This document shows, in pieces, positions 25,101-34,655 of a stretch of DNA of 64,000 nucleotides. The stretch is taken from contig NZ_CP080095.1 in NCBI RefSeq assembly GCF_019428685.1, positions 3,224,001 to 3,288,000 on the forward strand, given 5' to 3'. The stretch comes from Paraburkholderia edwinii (GTDB lineage: Bacteria > Pseudomonadota > Gammaproteobacteria > Burkholderiales > Burkholderiaceae). The notes beneath the pieces were generated by a model. It made no database searches. It was given only the letters and a program-made list of their open reading frames with translations, and was not told the DNA's origin. The position numbers were made by a program, and so were the translations under genes. Within the stretch, counting starts at the first letter, position 1. Every line of letters starts with the position of its first letter.

Positions 25101-26516
25101 TTACAGCGAGTAGTACAGTTCGAATTCGACCGGGTGCGTGGTCATACGCACGCGCTGCAGTTCGCCTTCCTTCAGTTCGAGGTAAGCGTCGAGCATTGCG
25201 TCCGTGAACACGCCACCGCGCGTCAGGAACTCGCGATCCTTGTCGAGTGCTTCCAGCGCCTGATCGAGGCCGGCACACACGGTCGGGATCTTTGCATCTT
25301 CTTCCGGCGGCAGGTCGTACAGGTTCTTGTCGGCAGCTTCGCCCGGATGGATCTTGTTCTGCACGCCGTCGAGACCCGCCATCATCAGTGCCGAGAAGCA
25401 CAGGTACGGGTTCGCGAGCGGATCCGGGAAGCGCGTTTCGATACGGCGGCCCTTCGGATTCGCGACGTGCGGAATACGGATCGATGCCGAACGGTTGCGT
25501 GCCGAGTAAGCGAGCTTGACCGGTGCTTCGAAGTGCGGCACGAGACGCTTGTACGAGTTCGTACCCGGGTTCGTGATCGCGTTCAGCGCGCGTGCGTGCT
25601 TGATGATGCCGCCGATGTAGAACAGCGCGAATTCCGACAGGCCGGCGTAGCCGTTGCCCGCGAACATGTTCTGACCGTCCTTCCAGATCGACTGGTGCAC
25701 GTGCATGCCCGAGCCGTTATCGCCGACCACCGGCTTCGGCATGAACGTCGCCGTCTTGCCGTACGTGTGCGCGACGTTGTGGACGATGTACTTCAGTTGC
25801 TGCGTCCAGTCGGCGCGCTGCACGAGCGTCGAGAACTTCGTGCCGATTTCGTTCTGGCCTTGACCGGCCACTTCGTGGTGGTGCACTTCGACCGGAATGC
25901 CGATCTGCTCGAGCAGCAGACACATTTCCGAGCGGATGTCCTGGAACGTATCGACCGGTGCGACCGGGAAATAGCCGCCCTTCGTGCCCGGACGGTGACC
26001 GGTGTTGCCGCCTTCGAATTCCTTCGCCGACGACCACGGTGCTTCTTCCGAGCCGATCTTGACGAAGCAGCCCGACTGGTCCGCGCTCCACTGGACCGAG
26101 TCGAAAATGAAGAATTCCGGTTCCGGACCGAAGAAGGCCGTGTCGCCGAGGCCCGTGCTCTTCAGGTACGCTTCGGCGCGCTTCGCGAGCGAGCGCGGAT
26201 CGCGTTCATAGCCCTTGCCGTCCGACGGCTCGATCACGTCGCAGGTCAGCACGAGCGTCGATTCTTCGTAGAACGGGTCGATGAACGCGGTGTCCGGATC
26301 CGGCACGAGCAGCATGTCCGATGCTTCGATGCCCTTCCAGCCGGCAATCGAGGAACCGTCGAACGCATGGCCGCTCTCGAACTTGTCGTCGTCGAATGCC
26401 GACACCGGCACCGAGACGTGCTGTTCCTTGCCGCGCGTGTCGGTAAAGCGGAAGTCGACAAACTTGACGTCCTCGTCCTTGACGAGTTGCATGACGTCGG
26501 CCACGGATTTACTCAT
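25101..26516 (-). CDS. glnA: Glutamine synthetase, type I
   Basis: ATP-dependent synthesis of glutamine from glutamate and ammonia; dodecameric cytoplasmic enzyme. 471 aa, the normal GSI-beta length. Signatures present: beta-grasp [22 protein letters not shown]-like [13 protein letters not shown], catalytic-domain [10 protein letters not shown] and NRSASIRIP, and the adenylylation loop KNLYDLPPE with Tyr400. AGGAG precedes the ATG at 7 nt. Upstream on the minus strand are a sigma-54-type promoter (26647-26661) and an NtrC-like site (26760-26776), so expression should follow nitrogen status through the neighbouring ntrB-ntrC. Confidence 0.98.
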   Translation of the reverse strand: MSKSVADVMQLVKDEDVKFVDFRFTDTRGKEQHVSVPVSAFDDDKFESGHAFDGSSIAGWKGIEASDMLLVPDPDTAFIDPFYEESTLVLTCDVIEPSDGKGYERDPRSLAKRAEAYLKSTGLGDTAFFGPEPEFFIFDSVQWSADQSGCFVKIGSEEAPWSSAKEFEGGNTGHRPGTKGGYFPVAPVDTFQDIRSEMCLLLEQIGIPVEVHHHEVAGQGQNEIGTKFSTLVQRADWTQQLKYIVHNVAHTYGKTATFMPKPVVGDNGSGMHVHQSIWKDGQNMFAGNGYAGLSEFALFYIGGIIKHARALNAITNPGTNSYKRLVPHFEAPVKLAYSARNRSASIRIPHVANPKGRRIETRFPDPLANPYLCFSALMMAGLDGVQNKIHPGEAADKNLYDLPPEEDAKIPTVCAGLDQALEALDKDREFLTRGGVFTDAMLDAYLELKEGELQRVRMTTHPVEFELYYSL

Positions 26517-26646
26517 AACCTATCTCCTGATTAACGAATTCGGCGGGTTTTAGCCGCCGCCCAATCTAGCTGACCCGCTCCCCCGCGTCTACAGGGTTGG
26601 TGCGCTTTAATTCGAGATGCGCCCGGGTCGAACGGGACCGATAAAA

Positions 26647-26661
26647 GCAGCTTCCATGCCA
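26647..26661 (-). promoter_or_regulatory. Candidate sigma-54 promoter of glnA
   Basis: Minus strand TGGCAT-GGAAG-CTGC, compared with the consensus TGGCAC-N5-TTGC: the invariant GG and GC are present with exact 10-bp separation, with two mismatches elsewhere. The predicted start near 26635 leaves a leader of about 118 nt. Confidence 0.6.
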
Positions 26662-26759
26662 CCTTCGCTCCGGTGGCATGCGGAATACGTTTGCCCGTAC
26701 TGCTGCCGTGAATCGTCGCACGTTTTGCGGGAACTGAGATGACGCTTCGCTTCGGGGCA

Positions 26760-26776
26760 TGCACCATTTGCGTGCA
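26760..26776. promoter_or_regulatory. Candidate NtrC enhancer site upstream of glnA
   Basis: TGCACCATTTGCGTGCA differs at two positions from the NtrC dyad TGCACCA-N3-TGGTGCA. It is centred about 130 bp upstream of the predicted sigma-54 start. Additional GGTGCA/TGCACC half-sites lie at 26813-26834. Confidence 0.6.
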
Positions 26777-26981
26777 GTCCCGATATCAGCACCCGATCAA
26801 CGCCTCAATTTGGTGCAATGGTGCAATTTTGCACCTTTATGGAGCGTCTGTTGTGATCGGTGTGGATAAGGGTGTGGCGCAGATGGACAACACTCGGCCT
26901 GCAGGTCGATAACGGGCAAACACATGCGCGCGATACACGGCGCGCTAGAATGATCCTTTGGTCCAAAGGAGACTTGCTGTC

Positions 26982-27446
26982 ATGACCACGCTTGAGCAGT
27001 TATACGCGCAGGCCGAAAAGCGCCGTATCGACAATCAGTTGGCCTATGCGGGCGCGTTATCGCCCGCCGAGGCGTTCGAGCTCCTCGAACTGGACCCGCG
27101 CACACGCCTCGTCGACGTGCGCACGCGCGCCGAACTCGATTGGGTCGGCCGTCCGCTCGTCGGCGACGGCCAGTATGCGCATATCGAATGGACGCGCTAT
27201 CCGGGCGGCGTGCCGAACGCAGAGTTTCTCGATCAGTTGCGCCAGGTCGCGACGCTCGATACGCCGGTACTGCTGCTGTGCCGCAGCGCCGCGCGCTCGA
27301 AGCTCGCCGCCGTTGCGGCCACGCAGGCCGGCTTTACGAAGGCGATGGATCTGCTCGAAGGATTCGAAGGCGACAAAGATAGCCAGGGGCACAGAAAGAC
27401 CGTGTCGGGATGGTGTTTCCGCGGCTTGCCGTGGATCGGCGCTTGA
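26982..27446 (+). CDS. Rhodanese-like domain protein
   Basis: Single rhodanese domain, 154 aa, probably a sulfurtransferase. The conserved strand RLVDVRTRAELDWVGRPL and the active-site loop LLLCRSAARS with the catalytic Cys are both present, and the C-terminus (GWCFRGLPW) is typical of stand-alone members. GGAG (26968-26971) precedes the ATG at a 10-nt spacing. It has no signal peptide and so is cytoplasmic. It is divergent from glnA and convergent with the CinA-type gene, with a long hairpin in between. The physiological acceptor is unknown. Confidence 0.88.
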   Translation: MTTLEQLYAQAEKRRIDNQLAYAGALSPAEAFELLELDPRTRLVDVRTRAELDWVGRPLVGDGQYAHIEWTRYPGGVPNAEFLDQLRQVATLDTPVLLLCRSAARSKLAAVAATQAGFTKAMDLLEGFEGDKDSQGHRKTVSGWCFRGLPWIGA

Positions 27447-27515
27447 GGCCCGGTTTCGCGAAGCGATGCCGATGTAGATGCTGATGTTGATATTGATGCG
27501 CCTCAAAAACGCATC

Positions 27516-27550
27516 GCAAGCGTGTGAGTCGATTCACCTCACACGCTTGC
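27516..27550. terminator. Bidirectional hairpin between convergent genes
   Basis: Perfect 13-bp stem GCAAGCGTGTGAG/CTCACACGCTTGC with a 9-nt loop between the rhodanese and CinA-type genes. There is no long T-run; its position suggests a shared terminator. Confidence 0.65.
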
Positions 27551-27558
27551 CTTGAAGT

Positions 27559-28395
27559 TCACCGCTGCGGCTTCGCCGACCCGGCAGCCGTGTCTGGTTC
27601 GACGATATCCCCACCCAGCAGATGCACGCCTTCGCGCAGCTTGACGAAGGCTGCTGCGACCGCTTCGGGCTCGCCCTTTACCCCCAGATCGATATGGCGC
27701 CGCGCATAGACGCCGCCGCGCTCCGCATCGCCGACGCTCGGCAAGCTGAACACGCGTACGCCGGAGAAGTCGTGCTCGATCTTCTCCATCAGCGGTGTCA
27801 GCGTCGACTCCGGCAACTCGAACACAAGCAGCGACTTCTCCGCGTGCGGTGTCGCGTGATGCAGATGCGCGTACTTCGTGTCGAGCACCCATTCGATCAT
27901 CGGCCACGCCATCACCGGGAAGCCCGGCACGAAATGATGGTCGCGAATCGAAAAGCCCGGAATCTTGTTGTAGCCGTTCGGAATGATCGATGCACCGCGC
28001 GGATACGTGCCCATATTGAGCCGGTGCAGATTTTCGGGCGAGTCGTAGTCGACGGGCTGCGGCGCATCGGCCGGATGCATTTCGCGAATGCGCTCGCGGA
28101 TCAGGTCGGCAGCCTCCGGGTGCAGCTCGAGCGGCACCGCGAGCGCCGCAGCCGCGCACTGGCGGGTGTGGTCGTCGGGCGTCGCGCCGATACCGCCGGT
28201 CGAAAAGACCACGTCGCCGCTCGCGAAGGTACGGCGCAATGTCGCGGTAATGCGCTCGGGGTCGTCGCCGACATACTCAGCCCAGCCAAGCGACAGACCG
28301 CGCGCCTTCAGGAGTTCGATGACCTTCGGCAGATGTTTATCGACCCGTCTGCCCGACAGGATTTCGTCGCCGATGATGATCACGCCAAATGCCAT
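27559..28395 (-). CDS. CinA N-terminal / molybdopterin-binding (MoaB-Mog) domain protein
   Basis: 278 aa; the N-terminal two thirds is a MoCF_biosynth-type domain (AFGVIIIGDEILSGRRVDKHLPKVIELLKARG; VFSTGGIGATPDDHTRQ). It lacks the C-terminal nicotinamide-nucleotide amidase domain of full CinA, so it belongs to the short CinA-like group often annotated as competence/damage-inducible protein A. In longer CinA proteins this domain has ADP-ribose pyrophosphatase activity; whether that holds here is unknown. GAGG lies upstream of the ATG. It is 51 bp downstream of the EI24-type membrane gene on the same strand, so they may be cotranscribed. Confidence 0.85.
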   Translation of the reverse strand: MAFGVIIIGDEILSGRRVDKHLPKVIELLKARGLSLGWAEYVGDDPERITATLRRTFASGDVVFSTGGIGATPDDHTRQCAAAALAVPLELHPEAADLIRERIREMHPADAPQPVDYDSPENLHRLNMGTYPRGASIIPNGYNKIPGFSIRDHHFVPGFPVMAWPMIEWVLDTKYAHLHHATPHAEKSLLVFELPESTLTPLMEKIEHDFSGVRVFSLPSVGDAERGGVYARRHIDLGVKGEPEAVAAAFVKLREGVHLLGGDIVEPDTAAGSAKPQR

Positions 28396-28446
28396 TGCCG
28401 CCTCGCGAAAATGAAATGCCCGAATTGAATTGCAGCGCCGGGAACG

Positions 28447-29286
28447 TCAGCCACGTAAGTAAGGGACTGGCGCCGTGCCGTGCGGCCCCTGCTCTTCCGC
28501 GCGCAGACGCTGCAGCGCGCGCAGACAGTAGTAGCCGAACCACAGCGCCGAAAACACAAGAATGAACGCGTAAATCCAGATGGTCGCCGCGGTCATGACC
28601 GGAAACAGCACGATGAGCCATACCGACGATGCCCACAACAGCGTCGGCAGCGACCCGAGCAGACCGCTCGCGACGCCGATCAGGAGCAGCGGCAAGCGGT
28701 GCCGCCGCACGAGAATCCGCCGTTCGTCGCTGCTCGCGTGCATCGCGAGCGCATCGTAGGTCATCACGCGATAGGTGAGCCAGCCCCACAGCAGCGGCGG
28801 AATCAGCGCGAAAAACGGCGGAATCAGCCATAGCGGCAACGTAACGATCAGCACGACGAGACAGACGAACGTGGTCCACAGCGCATGCATGAGGCTGCCG
28901 TACCAGGTGCCGCCGTGCCGCATTTCAAGGCTCGCGAACTGCCGCGCGGACAGATACTTGATAACGGCCGGCATCGACAGCGTCGCGATCAGCAGCAGCA
29001 CCGTGACGACAATCAGCGGAATCGCGATCGCAATCACGATAAACGGCGCGACTGCCGCATGCAGCGATGAAAAGCCGACCCAGTCGAACAGATGGTAGAG
29101 CGTGGTCGTAAAGGACCAGGTGTCGAGCCAGCCGCGCGTCGCGCCAATCAGCGTCTGCCACGAAAACCACAGGATCGCGCCCCAGACCACGGCCGCTCCG
29201 AGGAACGGCGCCAGCGTCAGCCAGAGCATGCGCGGGTGGAGCACGCTTGTGAGCGCGCGTCCGAACGAGCGCAACAGGTCATTCAT
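28447..29286 (-). CDS. EI24/CysZ-like integral membrane protein
   Basis: 279 aa with at least four long hydrophobic segments (WLTLAPFLGAAVVWGAILWF; a double-length IVIAIAIPLIVVTVLLLIA run; LVVLIVTLPLWLIPPFFALI; a C-terminal WLIVLFPVMTAATIWIYAFI). The layout and the LVTLPLWLIPPFFALIPPLLWGWL segment match the EI24/CysZ family, whose best-known member is a sulfate transporter. Specificity here is not established. The start at 29286 (MNDLLRSFGRALTSVLHP) matches the family N-terminus; the frame extends upstream without support. Confidence 0.82.
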   Translation of the reverse strand: MNDLLRSFGRALTSVLHPRMLWLTLAPFLGAAVVWGAILWFSWQTLIGATRGWLDTWSFTTTLYHLFDWVGFSSLHAAVAPFIVIAIAIPLIVVTVLLLIATLSMPAVIKYLSARQFASLEMRHGGTWYGSLMHALWTTFVCLVVLIVTLPLWLIPPFFALIPPLLWGWLTYRVMTYDALAMHASSDERRILVRRHRLPLLLIGVASGLLGSLPTLLWASSVWLIVLFPVMTAATIWIYAFILVFSALWFGYYCLRALQRLRAEEQGPHGTAPVPYLRG

Positions 29287-29526
29287 GCGAGCGGGTGCCG
29301 GTGAAAGAAATGTTGGGGAAAAATGGTGCGAGCGACAACGCGAACGCACAACGCAAAAGCGGTGCAAACGTGGACAGGATAAACCACGCGGTGGGTCGGC
29401 GGTAACTGTCGGTGCCGGAACGCGTCCGGCGAGGATGGCGGCGACGACGTACGCTGACGGCGGCACCAGGCGTGTATTGGGAGCCGGGCAGCTCCCCGCG
29501 GTCTAGTTTGGAAGAGAACGAAATGC

Positions 29527-30528
29527 TCAGAGCGCCGCGGCGTCGTTGCCCGACGATGCGCGCCGCTTCGGCGCGAGACGCCTGGCGATGCGCACGAACG
29601 CGAGCCAATGCTGCGTGACAAAACCATCGCCGTAGCGGTGACCGTCGAGCTGGTCGCGAATACCGGTCGGCTCCATTTCGCGGTTCCATGACGCGCTGCC
29701 GAACAGCATGTCCCACCACGGAAACAGCACGCCGAAGTTGCAGCCGTACTTGAGCCCTTCGTGACCGTAGCCGATCGCATGATGGCGGCGATGGAACGTC
29801 GGGCTAACCAGCAGGCGCTCGCCGAGCCAGCCGAAGTACAGCCGAATATTCGCGTGCTGCACGCTTTGCGCGAGATTCGTGATCGCGACGAGCACGACGA
29901 ATTGCGACGGCGGCACGCCGATAAACAGTGCGATCAGCGCGAAGAAGCACGCCTGCAGAAGATCGTCGAGCAGATGGTTGCGGTCGTCGGACCAGAGCGA
30001 CATCTGGCGCTGGCTGTGATGCACCGCATGCAGCTCCCACCAGACGCCGATACGATGTTCCCAACGGTGATACCAGTAGCCCGCCAAGTCGAGAACCAGC
30101 AGATAAATCACGAACGTGACGATCGGAATGGTCGTGACACCGGGCCACAGATTGTCGATTTCGAGGTTCGCGATATTGTGCAGCCGCAGCCACCCTTGCA
30201 CTGCGTCGAACATCGGCTGCAGCGCGAAGAAGAAAAACAGGTTCAGGATGCCGAGCTTCGCGATCCACGTGTACAGCACGTCGACGCGCACCGCCTTGCG
30301 GTTTTCCCACTTCTCGACCGGACGCAACGCTTCGAGCGGCCGCAGCACCGCGTACATCGCGAGCACCTCGAACACACCGACGATGACCCAGTACAGGCTG
30401 TCGTACGTATCTTCGTCGTAATCCATCAGGCCGAAGTGAAACAGCAACGGCTGCACGACGCTTTCGTACAGCGCGGTCTGCAGCGTCGACACTGCGTTAT
30501 CGAGCGTGGAGAAGATCAGATGGAACAT
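29527..30528 (-). CDS. Sterol desaturase/fatty-acid hydroxylase family protein
   Basis: Membrane di-iron hydroxylase of 333 aa. The three histidine clusters of the superfamily are present: HRWEHR, HAVHHSQ and HRRHHAIGYGHEG. Four or more membrane segments precede and separate them (WVIVGVFEVLAMYAVL, ILNLFFFFALQ, IVTFVIYLLVLDLAG, ACFFALIALFIG). The lipid substrate cannot be read from the sequence. It lies 68 bp downstream of the beta-propeller gene on the same strand, so the two may share a transcript. Confidence 0.88.
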   Translation of the reverse strand: MFHLIFSTLDNAVSTLQTALYESVVQPLLFHFGLMDYDEDTYDSLYWVIVGVFEVLAMYAVLRPLEALRPVEKWENRKAVRVDVLYTWIAKLGILNLFFFFALQPMFDAVQGWLRLHNIANLEIDNLWPGVTTIPIVTFVIYLLVLDLAGYWYHRWEHRIGVWWELHAVHHSQRQMSLWSDDRNHLLDDLLQACFFALIALFIGVPPSQFVVLVAITNLAQSVQHANIRLYFGWLGERLLVSPTFHRRHHAIGYGHEGLKYGCNFGVLFPWWDMLFGSASWNREMEPTGIRDQLDGHRYGDGFVTQHWLAFVRIARRLAPKRRASSGNDAAAL

Positions 30529-30596
30529 GGTGCTCGCTGTTCGTCAAACCCGTTGTACCGTTGCTGTAACCTGCGCCGCGCGCTGCACACCCCGCA

Positions 30597-31610
30597 CTAC
30601 GCGCCGTTCGGCGCGGTGACCGGCGCGCGGTCGAAGAAATAGATGCCGTGCGGAGAACGTCCGACGGCGATCGTCTGAATCAGTTTACGCTGTGTCAGAT
30701 CGATGATGCCGACGTGCTTCGCAAAGCGGAACGTTACCCACAGATAGCGTTTGTCCGAGGAAAGTTCCATGTCGTCGGGACCCGGCAGCAGGCCCGTGAT
30801 GTCGCCGACGTTCGTCAGTGATTCCTCGTCAATGATGCTGATCGTATTCGCGACGCGGTTCGACACCGCCACATGCCGGCCGTCCGCGAGCGAGCGGAAG
30901 TTATGCGCGCCCTTGCCCGTGGGAATGGTCTTCACCACCTTCTGGTTCTTCCAGTCGACCACGGCGACGTAATCGGCGCCCGTCATGCCGATCAGCAGGT
31001 ACTTGTCGCCGGGCGTCATCCAGAGACCGGCCGGTACCTTGCCGACTTTCATTTTCCACTTCACCGTCTGCGTGGCCAGATCGACCGCGGCGAGTTCGCC
31101 CGACACCTGCAGCGTGACGAACACCGTCTTGCTATCGGCCGAGAACGCCATATGGCTCGGCATGACCGCAAGCGGAAGACGCTGCGCGAGCGCGAGGTTA
31201 TGACCGTCGTAGTGATAGATGTCGAGCCGGTCCAGACGCAGCCCCGTCGTGACGAGCCACTTACGGTCCGGCGAGAAGCCGATCTGGTAGGGATCTTCAA
31301 TACCTTCGATCCAGCGCTGCACCTTGCCCGACTTCGGATCGACGAACAGCAGGTTGTTCGACACCGAGTTCGCGACGATCAGCGATGAATTGTCCGGCGT
31401 CGCCATCAGGTGGTGCGGCTCCTTGCCGGTCGGCACGGTATCGACGACCTGGCGCGTCGCCTCGTCGATCAGGCTCAGCGTCGCTTCGCCGGAATTGAGC
31501 ACGATGACGTTATTCGCGTGGACTGCCGGGGAGAAGAGGACTGCTGCCGCGGCGAGCGCCGCGCCTGCCGGGAACGTGCTGATCAGGCCGGAGAAGGAAA
31601 ATTTGCGCAT
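30597..31610 (-). CDS. YncE-type YVTN beta-propeller protein, exported
   Basis: 337 aa with an N-terminal signal peptide (ALAAAAVLFSPAVHA, cleavage near residue 32). It then has repeated blades of the YVTN/NHL type (VIVLNSGEATLSLIDEATRQVVDTVPTGKEPHHLM; WLVTTGLRLDRLDIYHYDGH; ISIIDEESLTNVGDITGLLPGPDDMELS; GIIDLTQRKLIQTIAVGRSPHGIYF). This is a periplasmic seven-bladed propeller, probably a binding or scaffold protein; no cofactor motif is visible. It may be cotranscribed with the downstream hydroxylase. Confidence 0.85.
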   Translation of the reverse strand: MRKFSFSGLISTFPAGAALAAAAVLFSPAVHANNVIVLNSGEATLSLIDEATRQVVDTVPTGKEPHHLMATPDNSSLIVANSVSNNLLFVDPKSGKVQRWIEGIEDPYQIGFSPDRKWLVTTGLRLDRLDIYHYDGHNLALAQRLPLAVMPSHMAFSADSKTVFVTLQVSGELAAVDLATQTVKWKMKVGKVPAGLWMTPGDKYLLIGMTGADYVAVVDWKNQKVVKTIPTGKGAHNFRSLADGRHVAVSNRVANTISIIDEESLTNVGDITGLLPGPDDMELSSDKRYLWVTFRFAKHVGIIDLTQRKLIQTIAVGRSPHGIYFFDRAPVTAPNGA

Positions 31611-32055
31611 GAAGGTTCACTACTGAAGACAGCCGTCATTGTAGAACGTTTGCGTGTTGAAACGGTTGACGGAGCGCAGGAATTTCCGATTGCGGCGCAT
31701 GGCCGCAACACCTTGCCCGAAGCGGCTGAAACAGAGAAACGCTGAGTTTCGCCTGCGGATTTCCGAATCGAATCTGTTGTCTGCCGTAAATTCCGATCTT
31801 TAAATCGGATTTCATTTAGCTGCATTCGGTGAATCGATAATCATCCTAAATTCCCGACCATAATCTGAAAATTAAAAGGACTGTCTTATTACTTTCGGCC
31901 AAACCGGTTTTAAGAGTTTACTCATATCGCGCGCCGCGTGGATTACCCGAAAACCGCTTTCCGATGACCCGTCAGTTCAGGCACAAGCACACAGCGGCGC
32001 AAGCCGTTTGCGTGCTGGCCGAACACATCCTGGCGTTTTTGGAGGCGCGAACAAT
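31611..32055 (+). other. AT-rich region upstream of the adhesin
   Basis: About 445 bp, clearly more AT-rich than the rest, especially 31790-31930. It contains a perfect AAACCGGTTT palindrome (31901-31910) and the adhesin ribosome-binding site GGAGG (32041-32045). No gene is supported. The base composition suggests either a regulated promoter or a junction of acquired DNA. Confidence 0.5.
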
Positions 32056-34398
32056 ATGCGTAAATCAAGTTTGAACAGCTATATAAAAAGCCGGTACCCG
32101 TCTTTAATCCGATCGCCGGAAACCGCACGCGCGTACCGATGCGCGCCCGGCATTCTCATCTTTGCTCAATTGGCGCTCGTGGGTCTCGTTGCCATGACCG
32201 CCGCACCCGTTGCGCGCGCCAGCATCCCGGCCGCGCAGTACTACTTCGATGCCGACGGGCTGCAGAGCCCGAGCGATGCGGTCACCGTGCGCTTCGGCAC
32301 GAAGGCGGTCGCGGCCGGCGCGGGCGCGCACGCGCTCGGCCAGCAGTCGGTCGCGATCGGTTACGGCGCCGGGGTCGCGGACAGCGGCGGGGTCGCGATC
32401 GGCAGCAGCGCCAACACATTTGGCCCCGACACGATGGCGCTCGGCAACCAGGCAGTCGCGAACGGCCTGGGCGCGATTGCCGGCGGCATGCAGGCGCGTG
32501 CCGAACTGTTATCGACCGCCCTCGGCGCCTACTCGGCTGCAACAGGCGAGACGTCATCGGCCTTCGGTGTGTCATCGAGGGCCGATGGCATCGGCGCCGT
32601 TGCGCTCGGCGGCGGCGCGAGCGCAACGAATGGCGATGCACTCGCGGCCGGCCATCTGTCGAGCGCGGCGGGACGCGAGGCGGTCGCGCTCGGCGGCCGC
32701 GCCGCGGCGTCGGGTGAACGGGCAATCGCGCTCGGCACCGGTGCGCAAGCCGCCGGCGACCGCGCACTGGCGGCGGGCGCGTCCGCCAGTGCGAGCGAAG
32801 ACGCCACCGCGTTCGGCACGTCCGCGGCGGCCACGCAAGCGGGCGCGACGGCATTCGGCATGAATGCCGCCGCAAACGGCGTGCATGCCATGGCGCTGGG
32901 CAATTTCGCGGGCGCTGCGGGCAACGACAGCCTCGCCGTTGGGGCGTTGTCGCATGCGGAAAATCAGGCAGTCGCGCTCGGCGCGTATGCAAGCGCGAAT
33001 GCGCGAGCATCGCTCGCATTCGGCCTGAACGCGAGCGCGACGCACGAAAACAGCATCGCGCTCGGCGCCGGTTCCGCGACGACGGTCGGTGCGCGCGCCG
33101 GCTATCTGGCGTATGGGCTGTCCGTACCGCAAACATCGGCCGGCGAACTCAATATCGGCACGCGCACGATCAGCGGCGTAGCCGCCGGCGCGACGGATCT
33201 CGATGCGGTCAACGTCGCACAGCTCAAGGCGCTCGACAGCAAGATCGACGCCGCGGCCGCGCAACTCGCGAGCACGCTCAGCTATGGGTCCAATGCGGAC
33301 GGGTCGGTCGATCGCAATAGCGTCGCGCTGGCCGGCGATCCTGCCGGCGGCGGCACGCAGATCCATAACGTCGCTGACGCGCTCGACACGCACGATGCCG
33401 TCAACCTGGGCCAGCTTTCGGCGATGCTCGCCGATGCGATCGCCAACGCGCCGGTGAATGGCGGCAACGCGGCAGACAATCCGCTCTTCGCCGCAGCAGG
33501 CGACGCCGCAAGCGAAACAGCTCATGCCGGCGGCGCGCATTCGGTCGCGGTGGGAGCGAGCGCCGAGGCGCCATCAGCGCAATCCATTGCGATCGGTGCG
33601 AGCAGCCGTGCGAGTGGAACGAACGCGCTCGGAATCGGCGCAAACGCACAGGCGAGCAATGCGGATGCGATTGCGCTCGGCGCGAATGCGCAGGCGAGCG
33701 GTACGGACGCGATCGCAGTCGGCGCGAACACGCAGGCGAGCGGTGCGGACGCTCTCGCAGTCGGCGCAAACGCACACGCGAGCGGTACGGACGCCATCGC
33801 AGTCGGCGCAAACACGCAGGCTAGCGGTGCGCATGCGGCCGCGTTCGGCTCGAATGCGCAGGCAAGCGGCACCCACTCGGCCGCGCTCGGCGCCAATGCG
33901 CTCGCATCCGGCAACCGCGCGCTCGCGCTCGGCGCAACATCTCGCGCGACTGCCGACAACTCGATTGCGCTCGGCTACGGCTCGGTTGCGGACCGCGCAA
34001 ACAGCGTCTCGATCGGCACCGACGGCAACGAGCGGCATATCACGCACGTCGCGCCCGCCATAGAAGGCACCGATGCGGTCAACCTGAACCAGCTGAATCA
34101 GTCGATGAACGGCTCACTCGCGGCGGCCAACCGCTACACCGACGACAAGCTCCGTTCGGCACGGCGCGACGCATACGGCGGCGCGGCGGCTGCCCTCGCG
34201 GTCGCTGCCCTACCGCGCGCCGTTTTGCCGGGCCGCGGCATGGTTGCGATGGCGGGTGGTTCGTACGGCGGACAGTCCGCGTTGGCATTCGGCGTATCGC
34301 AGCTGTCGGAGACCGGCCAGTGGGCGTACAGCGTGCAAGGCACGGCAAGCTCGCGCGGCGAGGTGGGAGCCGCGCTCGGCGCAGGCACGCATTTTTAG
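32056..34398 (+). CDS. YadA-like trimeric autotransporter adhesin
   Basis: Outer-membrane type Vc adhesin, 780 aa. The start ATG has GGAGG at 10 nt. An extended signal region (about 50 residues with hydrophobic FAQLALVGLVAMTAAPVARA) is followed by a long head of 14-residue Hep_Hag/YadA-head repeats (pattern A-x-G-x-x-A-x-A-x-G). Two YadA stalk segments contain DLDAVNVAQLKALDSK and GTDAVNLNQLNQSMN. The C-terminal membrane anchor (about the last 70 residues, AMAGGSYGGQSALAFG...YSVQG) ends in the required terminal Phe. Residues about 515-640 consist of nearly identical repeats. The AT-rich upstream region suggests separate regulation. Confidence 0.92.
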   Translation: MRKSSLNSYIKSRYPSLIRSPETARAYRCAPGILIFAQLALVGLVAMTAAPVARASIPAAQYYFDADGLQSPSDAVTVRFGTKAVAAGAGAHALGQQSVAIGYGAGVADSGGVAIGSSANTFGPDTMALGNQAVANGLGAIAGGMQARAELLSTALGAYSAATGETSSAFGVSSRADGIGAVALGGGASATNGDALAAGHLSSAAGREAVALGGRAAASGERAIALGTGAQAAGDRALAAGASASASEDATAFGTSAAATQAGATAFGMNAAANGVHAMALGNFAGAAGNDSLAVGALSHAENQAVALGAYASANARASLAFGLNASATHENSIALGAGSATTVGARAGYLAYGLSVPQTSAGELNIGTRTISGVAAGATDLDAVNVAQLKALDSKIDAAAAQLASTLSYGSNADGSVDRNSVALAGDPAGGGTQIHNVADALDTHDAVNLGQLSAMLADAIANAPVNGGNAADNPLFAAAGDAASETAHAGGAHSVAVGASAEAPSAQSIAIGASSRASGTNALGIGANAQASNADAIALGANAQASGTDAIAVGANTQASGADALAVGANAHASGTDAIAVGANTQASGAHAAAFGSNAQASGTHSAALGANALASGNRALALGATSRATADNSIALGYGSVADRANSVSIGTDGNERHITHVAPAIEGTDAVNLNQLNQSMNGSLAAANRYTDDKLRSARRDAYGGAAAALAVAALPRAVLPGRGMVAMAGGSYGGQSALAFGVSQLSETGQWAYSVQGTASSRGEVGAALGAGTHF
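33598..33950 (+). repeat. 42-bp coding repeats in the adhesin head
   Basis: Tandem 42-bp units encoding ASGTDAIAVGANTQ-like 14-mers, repeated about eight times with variation at a few positions (TD/AD/AH, IA/LA/AA, NT/NA). The high DNA identity of neighbouring units makes slippage or recombination likely. Confidence 0.85.
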
Positions 34399-34655
34399 GC
34401 GCGTCCCTGCGCCCGGAATTGAATTGATTTGAATTGGTGGGACGGATGCAGGCATGTCCCCATGTGCCTGCATTCTTTGGCGCGATGCCGATGTCGGGAT
34501 CCATCGGTTTCGCGTCCTTTTTGCGTCCGAATCGGCCTGCCGGTCTTGCGTCGGTCGTGCACCCAACTTGCGCCGGGCTTTGCGAACCTTGCCATAACCG
34601 TCTCACCGCAAGCCCCGGCCATGTCGTCTATCGCGAACGCGACATCAGCCGCCCG

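Larger units (their letters stand above)
26517..26981. other. Divergent control region glnA / rhodanese gene
   Basis: No gene. It holds the glnA sigma-54 promoter and NtrC-like sites, an inverted repeat ATGCCACC/GGTGGCAT (26656-26679) overlapping that promoter, and on the plus strand a TAGAAT (26946-26951) that could be the -10 of the rhodanese gene. Confidence 0.5.

Noticed and set aside
32282..33136. Minus-strand Arg/Ser-rich frame in the adhesin
   Set aside because: Shadow created by the periodic composition of the head repeats.
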